Shown one piece after another: positions 33,343 to 46,437 of a stretch of 64,000 nt of DNA (the first letter of the stretch is position 1; each line of letters opens with the position of its first letter). The notes under the pieces were generated by a model that did not search any database, had not been told where the DNA came from, and worked only from the letters and a program-made list of their open reading frames with translations. The DNA lies in the NCBI RefSeq assembly GCF_030272615.1, contig NC_081413.1, positions 15,820,285 through 15,884,284 on the forward strand, read 5' to 3'. Source of the stretch: Cryptomeria japonica. Its lineage: Eukaryota > Streptophyta > Pinopsida > Cupressales > Cupressaceae. Position numbers and translations under genes: made by a program.

Positions 33343-36187
33343 CTGGGAGCAGAAGATGAATGGTGCTATTATGCTATATGATAAATATAAAATATTTTGG
33401 TTTAAAAGTACAAAACTGAATTCAATGGATGGTACCAACAAGATGTTGACCTGCTATAAATGACAGATGTACAAGAATAAAAGTCATGAGGTTTTCAAAG
33501 TCCACAATAATAATTGAGACACTTCCAGAAAACACAAACAGTTTAGTTTGCATCAACATTTTGGATCATACTTTATGTTTGGTCACCATGATCTCTCTAT
33601 TTTCCTCATCTTGATGTCCAATCATGGAGTATGATCCAAAATGTTTTTTCCACAAATGCCTCACTTCAATATGCATCAAGTCAAATTTCAGGAAGCTATC
33701 AAAAATTCTAATTACAGCAGGAAAGTGATATGATCCTAACTTGTAACAGGGATGATTACTCATAATGTGAATCTTTTATTTGTTTATTAAAATGTGTAAT
33801 CAAATTTGTAACTCATAGAATAAGGCCATTCATCTGTCTTGAGAATGTCATATGAATTCTACAGGACCTCTTCTTAGAGGTTATAATGGAGGAGTTAGTA
33901 GCGATCTTATCTTAGGGAGTTCCATACAAATACTAACTAAAAGAGTTACAAAGTTTCTTAGGTGTTGCGGAGAGTTACAAACCATTTTAGGTATTAATGA
34001 TATCAAGTTTCCACAATCCATTTTAGGTTATCATAAGGAGTTACAAAAAGTAAATAAGGCAGTCACATAGCATCATAGGGAGTCACAAAGAATTGAGGGA
34101 ATTACAAAGCTCTTGGGTGTCATAAGGAGTTAGAAATAATTTCTCCTTGATGTTTACAAATTTACAATCACCTACCACCCTACATTAAAGTCTAAGTTCT
34201 AGGAAGATTGTTAAGTCTTCAAGGAAAAAGAATTTCTTGAAAGCCATTGAATGGTTGTATCACAAATGTGTGGGGGTAGCCTACGGGCACTGTACCACCC
34301 TTGGAAGTTATTTAACTGGACTTTCCATTCATACCTTCTCAAAAAGTTTCTTTTAATTTTTATTTGAAAGCCAGAAGTTCGGATTTCAAATTCAATCAAA
34401 AAACAAAAAAAGAGAAGAATTAGATGGTTACCTGAGCAGAGATAACAATATTACACTATGTTTTGGATAAAGGTACCTGCATCAATTTTCTAGTCCTAAT
34501 TTTAGGGTCATTACAGTATAGTTTATGTTTTGTGAACTCTGTCAAGAATTGGTTAATCCAAATTAATGTCAACCTCTAGAAAAATATGTTGTTTTAAGAG
34601 TTAGACAGCCTAGCCTGCATATTTAAAATTCACATATCATGACAAGTTGGTTGTGGGTTGTAGCACTGTCAGTTATTCCAGTTCAATGATTTATTTGGGA
34701 TTGTTATTTAACAGAATATATATCAGCACAGTTCAACAAGTAAATTTATAATAAGTTTGCTGTCATCATCATATGATAATTGTGTATCACTATGCTTAAG
34801 CAAAGTATTAGCTTATATATCTTTAATTAATTATCTGTTAAATGATTGATTAATTAATGCAGGTATTAGCTTATATATCTTTAGAGGATTCAATTTCACT
34901 TGCTTTACTATGATAGGTATTGTTAGCTTCGTAAGTCCTCATTGAATGATTTAAGTATTGTTAAAGATTCACTTATTTATCTGTTAATTAATTGATTGAT
35001 TAATTAATGCAGGTATTAGCTTATATATCTTTAGAGGATTCAATTTCACTTGCTTTACTATGCTAGGTATTGTTAGCTTCGTAAGTCCTCATTGCATGAT
35101 TTAAGTTATAGCATCTCATTATTTATGAAAAAAAATTATTTGTGTATGACACTTTATTTTATGGAGTTAAAAGATTGCCATAAAAGCCAGAGACTAAAGC
35201 TCGAAGTGTTTTAGGCAGTAACAATCAATTGAGTTTGACATCTCCTACGATTTTTGTAATACTTCCTCTTTTCTCTGACTTGCAGATACTGGGAAGTTTT
35301 ACTCTTAGAAGATGGTGCAGCCCCATATGAAACACATTCTAATTAAGCTAAACTGAAGAATAAGAAAAAGACAAGAAATCTTTAGACGAGAAGAATGCCT
35401 AAAATTTTCTTTCAATCATTTATTTAATCTTAACCCTAGTAAAAAAGGCAAGTGGCATGAAATGTTGGAGAGAATGAGTGTAGAGAACAGAAGAAACGTT
35501 TGGATTAACTCAAGTGACATGAAATGGCAGAAGAAACTTTTTCTTTGTCTCACATATCAAAACATTTTCACTTTTTCACTTTCCTTTTTACTCATACATA
35601 AATCACAATTTGCATGTTATACTTAATTGAATTGCATAAATGTTTGACTACTTTAACTTAAAATTTGCCTATCAGCATAACCATTGCACCTTCAAATATG
35701 CAATTGCTAGTTTATGTGAATAGAAGTAGCTTCTAGATCATAACACTGTGCTATAGAGTAGGTGCCCCTTTTGGATCATTTTCTCCATGCAATGTGAGGA
35801 TTCCAATTTCATTAGTGGACCCTAATGACCACAAAGTATGTGCTTCCTGCCTCAAAAGTAAAAAAAACTCACAACTTCTTGATCTAAATTTAGTTTAATT
35901 GGTGCCCAATTCACAAAGCCATTCTACATATCTACCCCCATAAGAGATAAAGCAAACAGGTTTTTCCCATATTTCAAGATTTTGCATCACAATTAACTCT
36001 ACGGCATTCGCCTTCACAAGATCTTGGTGATCCATCCACAACCATTGATTACATCATAGTAATTACTGGGGTACAATAGCAAACTTAACATATTTATAAG
36101 TGGTGCCAATAAAGTTGTGTGTTCTACATTATCAATTAAGATTGTAATTGTTTTCTTTTCAATATAAGGTTCGAGGATCAAAGATTC
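33343..36187. other. No confirmed gene; upstream part of the SEP1-like locus
   Basis: The first exon was sought here without success. 33850-34150 is a degenerate run of gagttacaaa-type phrases about 30 bp apart. 34851-35104 is a tandem duplication. A possible plus-strand acceptor and short terminal exon at 35286 is noted in the findings. Confidence 0.5.
34851..35104 (+). repeat. Tandem duplication with 150-bp period
   Basis: taattaatgcaggtattagc occurs at 34851 and 35001. About 105 bp are nearly identical (one or two substitutions), down to atgatttaagt. Confidence 0.9.
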
Positions 36188-36192
36188 CAGTT

Positions 36193-36851
36193 TGTTAAAT
36201 TTTAATGATCAGAATATATAGATAGTAAATTAAACACAAATGCACAGAATTTATCCTGGGAAAACCTTCCTCTTGAAGGTGAAAAACCCAGCAATAATGT
36301 TCCTTATTGTATTTATTAATATATTAGATGTCTTTACAATGAATTGACTTCACTCTTGAAGCTATATATGAATGATAACAATCCACAATAGAGAATTTAC
36401 AATCTGTTATAAGACTCAGTCTTCTTTGGTTAATTCTCCAACTGCTAAAGATAAATATCAATGAACTGCTGTGTGTATGATGTGAACTGCTGTAGAATGT
36501 ATGCACTTCGATCTGCAAGAGATGAATCGCTGAAGATCAAGGAGAGTTGGTCTGCTATAATATTCATTCGATCCTTTGAAGGAGAGGAAGAATGGTTCTA
36601 TATATACCCATTCATAAGGTGGCGCCAACCAACACGTTTCCTTAGACCATCCACTCCTTATCACGTCTCTTCATTTATATGTAATTAACATACCTTTAGT
36701 TAAGCATGGGTCATGCCTTAATAAACACGTCTTATAACCAAGGGGTGGCGGATAACACATAATCGTCATTTTAATAAATGGAAGCAAATCGATACATCTA
36801 AATTGTTTATGTCGACCCACAAGGATTCTAACCGACGCTATCACATTAACA
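36193..36851 (-). mobile_element. Solo LTR of a copia element
   Basis: 659 bp. The minus-strand start TGTTAATGTGATAGCGTCGG resembles the start of the copia LTR at 11776-12253 and the end matches ATTTAACA. The flanks cagtt (36188-36192) and cagtc (36852-36856) are a 5-bp TSD with one change. A TATA box (GGGTATATATAG, minus strand) is at 36597-36608. No internal domain adjoins it. Confidence 0.78.
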
Positions 36852-37310
36852 CAGTCGATGTCACGAAAGAGATTCGAGCATCATTTAGTTGTTGTTGGTC
36901 TGACTCTATCATATTAGACTTGTCAGTCATAGTTTCCTCAGATACTGAAGTTGAAGCACTGTCTACTTGGGCAAAGCCTTCACAGAGGTTTAATTTCTTT
37001 TGATTGTTTGCTCCAAGTGTTCAAATTTCATCCTTCCATGTGCTATTTTTATTTGTTTTGTCTTTGTTGTGGAGATCTAGTTGTCTGCATTTCCAATAGT
37101 GCCTTTATGTATCCAAGTACTAAAAAAGCAAGGTACTTTTATTGATATGTTTTCCTTGTATGAGTTTTATACATAGCTTCTTGAATTTTTTTATGCTCAT
37201 GCATTCATAAATCACTTTTAATATCATACCAAAGACCTCTGATATAATTTCCAACTAAAAATTGTTTCAAAACCCATGTTACTGAGACACGAGGGATTCC
37301 CATTAAGAAC
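36852..37310. other. No gene recognised
   Basis: The short open frames on the plus strand have no motif. Confidence 0.5.
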
Positions 37311-38053
37311 TGATGAGCACACACTTATAACAAGACAGGCGGTGAATCAGTATAAGTTATTCTTTTAGTTATTACACTTATAATGAGAGAGGCAGTGAAT
37401 CAGTATAAGATTATATTTTGCTTATTAAAATTTAACAACCACAATAAACTGAAGCAATCACATAAGATCTAACAATTAAGAAACACAAGATTTACATGGA
37501 AATGCTTTCAAGAGAAAACCACAAACAAAGACTGCTTGGATGTACTGTCCAAGTCCAGCCACAAAATAAAATTCTCTTACAAATCTTTGTAGGCACCAAC
37601 CCACTAGAGACACCAATCCCCACTACTGAGCACCAACTTAGCAAAAGAAACCAATCTCTTCAATTGGGAAGCACCAACCTCAAAAAAACAAGGTTTTTGC
37701 CTTCTTGAATATTGCTTCTTCAGTGGATGATGAGCATTTAAATCTCTTTCATAAAATTTGCTTGTACGTTTCTCACACATACACCCTTCTTCAATAATTT
37801 GCTTGTAATAGAATGATATCACATTTTTTACTTGCATTTCTTTCCCCCATCTCATGACTTGTCTCAAGACATGGGCGCCAACAATTTTGGGTGCCAAACA
37901 CATTGGTTGGCCAGCATAAATTAGATAATAATTATTACATTAAATCGAAATTTTACTCCATGGGTCGGCTAGCCATTTAACTCTCTTTCAACTTCAATAA
38001 AATATTGTGACATTTGTTCTCTTCTGACATCAATGACAATATTTTCAACAATC
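37311..38053 (-). mobile_element. 3' LTR of a second copia element
   Basis: On the minus strand it starts TGTTGAAAATATTGTCATTG right after a purine-rich tract (AAGGGTGAGAT) and the end of RNase H, and ends near 37311. It contains the phrase acacaagatttacatggaa, common at the R-U5 of SIRE-type copia LTRs. The far boundary is less certain. Confidence 0.6.
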
Positions 38054-39040
38054 TCACCCTTAGTTGTTGATGGCAACCTTGCAAAGAGTTAATCTATAAA
38101 TACAAGCAACACAGAATTCTCCCTCTTTTTGTAATTCTACGCCTTTGACATCAATGGAAAAGGGAGGCCCACTACTCTCACAGAAAAATATTCATCAATA
38201 GATTTATCTCTAAGTTGTCTTCTAGATGAATATAACCAAAGAATCCACTGAGCTTAAAGATGATACAGTGGTTAGCTCCCCTTGAATTTTTGCTTCTCCT
38301 TAAGAACTCAAGTGACTAGATGAGAAAAAATATTACTCTCAATTTCTACCTGAGATATTTTAAAAGTCTCTTTTGGAAAGGGCTTTGTGAATATATCCAC
38401 AATCTATTCTTTTGTGGCAATGTACTCCAACTTGACATGTTGTTTTGCTACCTATTCTCTAGAAGTGATACTTGATAGGAATATGCTTTGTTCTAGACTG
38501 CATAACAACATTCTTTGAAACATTTATTACATTAGTGTTGTCACAAAGTATTGAAATTGGATGATCATATTTTACCTCAATGTCTTTCAATGTCTGCTTC
38601 AACCAAAAAACTTGTGTGCAACATGATACTGCTGCTATATAATCTACCTCTGTTGTAGAAAGAGAAACAGAAGCTTATTTCTTGCTTGAGCAAAATACTA
38701 GAATGTTACCAAGAAAGAATGTTCCTCCAATTGTACTTTTCCTATCATCAACAAGTCTTGCCCAATATGCATCTATATATGCTACTAGAGTGAAATCTTC
38801 ACTTCTCAAATACCATAAACCAAAGTACAAAGTGCCCTTTAGATATTTAAATAAATCTTTGATTGCTCGCACATTAGATTTTGGTGTTACTTGAAAAAGT
38901 GCTACCATGCCTACTACTTGCACAATGTTTAAGCTTGATGCTGTCACATATAGTAGGCTCCCAATCATTGACCTATACAATTTTTTATTTGCTTCAAAAA
39001 GATTCATCGCCCTTGCTTAATCTACAGCATGTGCCCAAGG
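38054..39040 (-). pseudogene. Copia pol 3' fragment (RT end and RNase H)
   Basis: The frame 38675-39007 reads KKLYRSMIGSLLYVTASS, then DLFKYLKGTLYFGLWY and an AYIDAYWARLVDDRKSTIGG stretch: the end of copia RT and RNase H. The usual DADWAG box is altered to DAYWAR. The remaining RNase H (STTEVDYIAAVSCCTQ.FWL, then ILCDNT) is readable with stops down to about 38400. The fragment begins abruptly at about 39040, where another LTR-like sequence starts, so the RT catalytic part is missing. Confidence 0.75.
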
Positions 39041-39053
39041 GTGTACTACCTAA

Positions 39054-39420
39054 TGATCACACAAGCAATACTGAGAGGGGGGGCAGGGTGAATCAGTATT
39101 GCAATTTTTAAAACCAACAAATGACTCATGAAACAAACTGAAACAAAGATGTAGAAATGCAAGCAAAGCTCAAGAACAACAACACAAAATTTTCTTGTGG
39201 AAAACCCTTTCGAGTAAAAAACCACGGCATAAAAATTTCTTCTATTAACAAAAAGAGGCTACAACCCTGAATACAAACTAAGCACCAACTTCAGTTGACA
39301 AAAGCACAAAACTCGAATTGAGTACCAACTCAATAAACTGCAGAGGCTACAACTTCTAATCTGTTGTGTACTTCCAGCATTGAGAATGCATTACTCAGAA
39401 ACAAAAACAACAGTTACATC
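39054..39420 (-). mobile_element. Copia LTR-like fragment
   Basis: Starts tgatcacacaagcaatactg and contains gggtgaatcagtattg and acacaaaattttcttgtgg, phrases shared in kind with 37311-37520. It abuts the truncated pol fragment. The other end was not found. Confidence 0.5.
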
Positions 39421-40857
39421 CCACTTGTGCCCTACTTGTTTCTATGCTACATTACGCCATGTTATATGTGTCCTAGTTGTTTTATGCTATAATTACGAAA
39501 TGTTAATCCTGCCCTAGATGTTTCATGTTATAATTGAATGATGTTATGTGTGCTCAGTATAATGAAATGATGACTCACAACTATTAAATTGATGTTTTGA
39601 TATTTAACATGATGACATTTAAGATATTTTAAATTTGTTGATAATATTTTTGAAATGTCAAAGTCATGACAAGATTTCAGACTAACTTTTTGATCGGCCA
39701 AGTGTGTGCAGGAGTTCGTCATCCTCCGAGAAGGGAGGGGAAGTATCATCAAGTCGAGAGGTAATTAAAGAAAGCTCATGCCATCTGGAAACCCTAACCG
39801 TAAGTTGAGTTAGGTTGTCTCATGTTGACCATGTCTTTCGTCAACCTGTCGTGTCAGGTAACCCTAATTTGGTCTGAATAGGAGTGTAGGGTTTCACGAC
39901 TCAAATTTAATCATTTTTATCGCTCATGCATTAATATAATTTATACATGTATATATTAATATATATACATATTTATACATATACTCTCATATATAAGTAT
40001 GTATATGTATATATCCAGGACATTAATGAATACATACATATAAGTGCTTGTATAGAGAGATATGCATATAATATATATGTATATAAATATAAATATTAAT
40101 TCACACCCTTTTATCGTATAATATTGTTATTAAATATTTTGACCAATCTTTTGATATGGTCTTTTATAAATTCTTATTGGGTGGCAAGATTCTTGGGCAA
40201 GTCTAATGTAATTTTCATTAGCACCAAATTTATTAACAAATTCATATATATGACCTTAAATTTTATTGAAGGCTTATCTTTATTAAATATATTAAAACTT
40301 AATAAGTAAAAGCATCTGTAGTGGCCAGACAAAACACGACATGCTCTCATTTGGTTTGAAATTCACTCAAATTAAAAGAAAATGAAGCCAAAATATTAAT
40401 AGTCGATTCTTCTAGAAGGTTATAAAGGAGAAGTCATTTTGGCATGACTATTAGCTTCTCCCTCAAGAAAAGGGCGTGAATTTTGGCATGCTCATTTGGA
40501 ATGAAATTCACTAGAATGCACATGAAATTAGGTCGAAATTGTAGAAACTACCTCATATCATGGAATATATAGTTTATTTTGGGGGAAACGATAAAGATAT
40601 TCAAGACAATTTGTATTAAAAAAAATGAGCTATAAGCTCTACAAAAATACTATCATATCCGGAAGACAGTTCAACAGCAATAGTAGTCTGGGAAAAGGTT
40701 GGAAAAGTAGCTCCAACCTCTCCGTAGAAGCTTGGTAGAATTCGCGGGAATAGTGAAGTTGCTCAGAAAGTTGACTTCAATATCTCCTCAAGCTTTTACC
40801 AGGTCATGCTATAGGCTTTGTACGTTATTATTTTCTTTCTTGAATTAGAATTGTAGA
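39421..40857. other. No gene recognised; AT dinucleotide-rich patch
   Basis: 39930-40100 is a long imperfect atat/tacatata run. 40640-40750 is less AT-rich and open in several frames but without a motif I recognise. Confidence 0.5.
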
Positions 40858-40978
40858 AGAATAATTTAAATGAAAAGATACATGGGTTTACTAGTGCAGT
40901 TGTAGCAGCATTCTTATTGTTTGTTTAAAAGAAAAATAAATTACATGTGCTCTATAATTATTCAGAGATGTTGAGGTT
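40858..40978 (+). repeat. Tandem array unit, left of insertion X-B
   Basis: A 121-bp unit starting agaataatttaaatgaaaag. Its continuation is at 57020-57385 on the other side of X-B. Confidence 0.85.
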
Positions 40979-42415
40979 AGAATTGTTGGTTGAAAATTTT
41001 GTACACCTAGGGGATGTGCAAAATTGTGGTTTCCGCCACAGTGTGCGAATATGATACTCTCCTAATTTAGGGAAGGCTCCCCCTATCTACAAACTAAACT
41101 AATCTAATATGGGTGAGACAGCAGTCTTTCTTCTTCTTTCAAGAAAAACTAGGCTCTTTTCTTTTCATAGAAAAGTAATAGCAATTGGAAATAAATAACA
41201 GCAAATACAGAAATGAGACTTTTTTGTAGGATTTTTGGAACATAAAGGGAAGCAAAGTATCCATGAAAGCACAAAGACCTTCGTCACTTCCCCGAGACAG
41301 GAAAACAAAAAGAAAGCTCACAATCTTCAACTATCTATTCTCCTATCAACCTTTTTAGATGATTTTCTGCTAACCAAGCACAGTATGTAGAAGCTCAAAG
41401 TCTAACTACATGATGCACTTCACCTTACATGCACAAGTTTTAAAACTAGAAGCAACACAAAGTCTATAAGCTATCTTCCCACTTGAGCTTTCCACACTAG
41501 CTTCAAATACAATAAGCAGCTCAAAGTCTACAAGACCAAATCTGAAAACCAAACATATAAATCTAAATACAATTAGCAGCTCAAAGTCTACAAGGTTGAA
41601 TTTAAATACCTCTTGAACAATAGAACAAAAATCACAATCAACTCCAGAAAATGTCGTCACATAACAACTTGAATTGGCACAAAGTCTCAACATAACTTGC
41701 CTCTTTTATTGAAAGCAATTTGATTTACATCTAAGCTCAAAGTCTTAGAGTGCACATACAAACTAGCAGAATTTTGTTGCATTGCAAAAAGATATCCATA
41801 ACAATAGACCCCCTCAAGTATTTATAGGAGAGGAGCCTTGAGAAAAACGTGGGAGGATCCTAACTAACTTGAGAAATTCTCTCAACCACCATGACTTATT
41901 CCAACTACAATCCTAATCTAACTCAACTTGTAGTTGTCTTACATGTAATTACATTTTACAAAAGTGCAAGTGAAAGTGACACTTGCAATTACAAAACTTG
42001 TTTTTACATGTACCTTGTCAAAACAAAATTACAAATACACAATTGAAACTATTATTTGTGTCCGAAGACACGACTTTAACTACATCATCCTCTGTTTTGA
42101 AAATCTTCATGCTACTGCAAGATGTTTGACACTATGTGATACTTAGGATTGGTGAAGACATCTCGAACCGGAACCGGAACTTGCATCCTTAATGATCTTT
42201 GTGTCCTTGGCCAACGAACTTCAATCTTATCTTCTTGCTTGGGGTAGTACTGGCTTTTCAAAAGGGAAGTTCTTTGCAAGGCTGAAGTAAGAAGCCTATC
42301 TCTGTCTTGAAAACAATCTATGCTCTCATTCATTCATATCACTTATCCATCTCCTTGTGTGGCTCCGTCATGTTGTTGTTCTTTCTTTGCATCATCCCCC
42401 AATCTTGGAATCTGT

Positions 42416-43180
42416 TGTAATGTCCCTTCGTCAATCTGGGTCGTACGGTCAACAGTAATTGCACGGTTATGTTTGTACAGTGGAAGATGATGTGGTTTCG
42501 TATAGTGGAATGTAGGACGTATGGTGTGCAACACGTATGGTGAGGGTGTGGAACGTACAATGTGTGACCGTACGGTGAGGGTGAGGGTTGTACGGTGTGG
42601 GAACCGTATGGTGAGAGTGCAGACTGTACAGTGAGAGGATCGTACAGTAGTGGAGACTTGTCACCCGAGCCAGGCCGTTTAGCGTGTGGTTTATTCAACC
42701 AAATTGTGGTATATGGAATCGATGAAACTTGCAATAAGGTATGATGCTAGATAAACGATGAACAAAAAGATCTATATTTCAAGACTTCACACAAGCCAGA
42801 GAATAGTCAGATTAATGCATTTCAAATTACAACAATCCTGGACTGAGAGCAGGGCAAAGTAGGGTGAGGAGTTACTCCCACCAAAACTGCGAGTACCAAA
42901 TAGGGAGGGTCTTTCACCTCCGAAATGGCGGATAACAAAACTCCAACATGAATTCGCACAATAGAGAAAAATACCAAATTCGCATGCCTTCAACAATGAC
43001 TAACTCGGCCATAAATATGGGCTCCGGGAAACTTCCTGAAGGGTTACAATCGGGCCGACACAACAAAAGAAAAGCTTAACTTAATAAAATAAATGGGGGC
43101 CCGAAAGATTTATTATTACATTTGGGGCCATACAATGATGTATTTTAATTGTATTATTTAATTATATCGAGGACATCATA
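42416..43180 (-). mobile_element. Chromovirus 3' LTR
   Basis: 765 bp, aligning with 51765-52522. On the minus strand the first bases are TATGATGTCC, where the partner has TGTGATGTCC, so the terminal TG has mutated. It is preceded by the purine tract CGGGAGGAC. Confidence 0.9.
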
Positions 43181-46100
43181 GTCCTCCCGAGCCAAGAATT
43201 GCTTGTCCTCAAGCAATCGCAGGCTTGGATGCTCTAGAATTTGCTCGCCTTCCCAGGTGGCGTTCTCAATCGGTAGAACCCTTCCATCGCACAAGGAACT
43301 CCTTGATTGTGCATGATCTCAACCTCTTCTCTCTAACATCGATGATCTCTGCTGGTTCCAGGATTAGTTTTCCTTCTTCGTTGATGGGTGACAGAACCTT
43401 GGACACTGTGACACGCTGCCTGACAGCCTTCTTGAGGCATGACACGTGAAAAACATTGTGAATCTGACTCCCCTCAAGAAGCTCCAACTCGTAGGCAACT
43501 TCACCCACCCTCCGAACCACTCTGTAGGGTCCATAGAAACGCGGCTTCAACTTGTCCTTACCACTTGTCTTCAAGGAGGATTGTCTGTATGGTTGAAGTC
43601 TGAGGTAAACCAGATCGCCCACCTCAAAATTCCGCTCAATACGATGTCGGTCGACATACATCTTCTACTGGTTCTAAGCCTTCTGCAAGTTTTCCTTGAC
43701 AGATCTCAAGATGTCCAAACTTTCTTGGAGTCAGTCTTTGGCCCTTGGTGCACGACTGCCTCCCACTACCAAATCAACAAATGACGAAGGTTCGTAGCCA
43801 TACAATGCTTTGAAGGGTGCCATGCCTATCGACATGTGATAGGTGGTGTTGTAACAGTGTTCACCCAAATGTAACCAACAAACCCAAGCCTTTTGTTGTG
43901 CTGAGACACAGTTCCTTAGACAACCCTTCAGCCATTTGTTCACAATCTCCGTCTATCCGTCTATCTGCGGATGGTAGCTCGTGCTCGGCGACAACTTGGT
44001 TCCTGCCAACCGAAACAACTCCATCCAAAAGGTGCTGAGAAAACGGTTGTCCCTATCACTCGCTATGTTTTGCGGAAGACCATGCAAACGGAACACCTCA
44101 CGGAAGAACAACTTGGCCACTTGAGCTACTTGGTATCCTGTGGGGATGGCAAAAAAAGGGGCATACTTGGTCAAACGGTCGACCACGACGAAGATGCAGT
44201 CCTTCCCTTGCACTTTGGGAAGCCCGGTAATGAAATCCATCGAGATGCTATCCCATTTCTGGTCGGGAATTGGCAATGGTTGAAGCAGTCCAGCCGGTAA
44301 GTTGTGCTCAGATTTGTTCTGTTGATAGGTGGGGCATTCCTACAAGTACTGCAGAATGTCATTCTTAAGACCCTTCCAGGAAAACCTTTCCCGGATCAGT
44401 TTGTAGGTTTTCAAGTACCCCGAGTGTCCCGCCACAGGTGAGTCATGCATTTCTTTCAGAATCTTTCCTTCATCTTAGACTTGGGCACCAAATAGACTTT
44501 GTCCTTGTAATAAATGATGTCATCAACCACCTTATATCTATCATCCTGTACTTGACCATCCATCAGCTCGTAGGGAAAAGTATTCTTGGAGTACTCAACC
44601 AACAGATGTTCCTTCCAATCTGTCAATATCTGGGATAGAGAACATATGGCGGGCCTTCTTGACAAAGCGTCGGCTACCACATTATTCTTGCCCTTCACAT
44701 TCTCAATATCAAAATCAAATATTTGGATTTTGCTTACCCACTTTTGTTGTCGCTCGTTCAAATCTCTCTGCTCCAAGAAGTATCTCAGACTATTGTGATC
44801 CGTCCACACAACAAATTTTGCTCCGACGAGGTATTGTTGGAACTTCATTAGTGCATGCATGATGGCAAGCATCTCCTTGTCGTAGATGGAGTACAGTCGT
44901 TCTGCTCCTGACAACTTCCCACTCTCAAACGCGATGGGGTGACGGTCTTGCATCAACGCCGCTCCAATACCTTCACCCGAGGCATCGCACTCCAAGGTAA
45001 AAGGGCGGGTGAAGTCTGGCAGTGCCAAGTTCGGGCACGTACTCATAACTTCCTTCAGCTTGTTGAAGGTGCACTGCGCTTGCTCATCCCAATGGAACGA
45101 ACTCTTCTTTGTCAGATCTATCAGTGGGGCACTGAGTTGTGAAAATACCTTCACAAACCTTTGATAGTAATTGCATAATCCAAAAAGCCCACGCAGCTCC
45201 GAAAGAGTCCTAGGATGTGGCCAATCCAGGATTGCCTGTATCTTCTCCTGGTGAACCTGAACTCCTCTAGCACTGACGATGTGTCCTAAGTAGGAGACCT
45301 TTGTCATTCCAAACTCGCATTTGGACCTCTTGGCATACAATGATTGTGTCTCCATGATTCCCAATACTTGATCCAAATGCCTCAGATGTTCCTCCCATGT
45401 CTTGTTGTAGATGAGTATGTCATCGAAGAAGACCAACCGGAATTTACATAATTGCTTGTTGAAGATGTGGTTCATGCAGGATTGGAAAGTGGTCGGGGCA
45501 TTGGTCAATCCAAATGGCATGACCAAGAATTCATAGTGTCCGTAATGGCAACGGAAGGTTGTCTTCTCCACATCTTGCTCCCTCATGCAGATCTAATGGT
45601 AGTCGGAGCGGAGATCAATTTTGGAGAAATAAATTGCACAATGTAGTTCGTCCAGCAGCTCATCGATCCTGGGGATGGGGTATCTATTTTTTGTAGTCTT
45701 TTTGTTCAATGCACGGTAGTCCACGCACATCCGAAAGGATCCATCCTTCTTTACCAGCACTATCAACGATGCGAAGGGACTGGAGTTGGGTCTGATCCAT
45801 CCTTTGTCGAGTAGTTCCTGGATCGTCTTCTTTATCTCATCCTTAAATTTCTTAGGATGGCGGTACGATGTGGTAATAACAAGCTTGGCTCCTTCCTCCA
45901 ACTCGATGATGTGCTCAAATCCAGGGTGCGGGGGTATGCTAGGTGGAATATCAACAAAGACCATGCTATGGTTGTCCAATACCGCCTGAAGCTTCTCATC
46001 TTGATAGTAGGTCTGTCGCCCCCGCATAGGTTTTGCTGAGATCAAATAGTGTGCTACCCAAACAACATCATCGCGCCTGAGGATTGCTTCCATTCATTTG

Positions 46101-46437
46101 GCCGAAATCTCCCTCAGGCCGCCATTCGACATCTCTCTCAGGACCACCTTCCTGCCATCCACCTCAAATGAGAACTCCATCCTTTTGAAACTTTGCGTGT
46201 ACTGGTCGAGTGTCTCCATCCATTGAATGCCCAATACGACATCCGTGTCATCTAGATCTACCACAAAGAAATCATCTGTCACTATGTAATTTCCCATGGT
46301 GATGCTCAATTGAGGGACCAGGTGAGTGCAAGATAGGAGATTTCTTCCTGCAACTTTGACTTCAAACCCATTATGCTCCTTTCTAAGCAGACCCCTTCGG
46401 GTGACAAATGATGAGTTTCTGAAGTTGAGCGAGGCCC
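43181..46437 (-). pseudogene. Chromovirus pol: protease end, RT, RNase H, integrase, chromodomain
   Basis: From 46437 downward: the second half of protease (VVDLDDTDVVLGIQWM), a stop at about 46091, then RT. RT has SYRHPKKFKDEI, LVKKDGSFRMCVDYRALN, a stop in the YHQI box (about 45592), FGLTNAPTTFQ and the catalytic FFDDILIY. RNase H has LECDASGEGIGAAL and WTDHNSLRYF. Integrase has the pattern WDSISMDFITGLPK, ASDRDNRFLSTFW and SYHPQIDGQTE-like residues in a shifted frame after about 44456. The C-terminus (43266-43661) has FEVGDLVYLRLQPYRQ, the GPY motif KPRFYGPYRVV and the start of a chromodomain (EFLVRWKGS). A one-base deletion at about 43263 shifts the chromodomain's ENATWE half out of frame. 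Confidence 0.9.

Noticed and set aside
33091-33381. 96-codon plus-strand frame MAVEAIAQYSHTCKRP...
   Set aside because: It lies antisense to the SEP1-like exon, whose protein motifs and splice sites are much more convincing.
39930-40110. Regulatory or matrix-attachment role of the AT run
   Set aside because: It is a simple atat/tacata low-complexity run; sequence alone gives no support for a function.
40640-40750. Possible coding exon (frames open on both strands)
   Set aside because: No splice-site pair, no conserved motif, and several frames are equally open.
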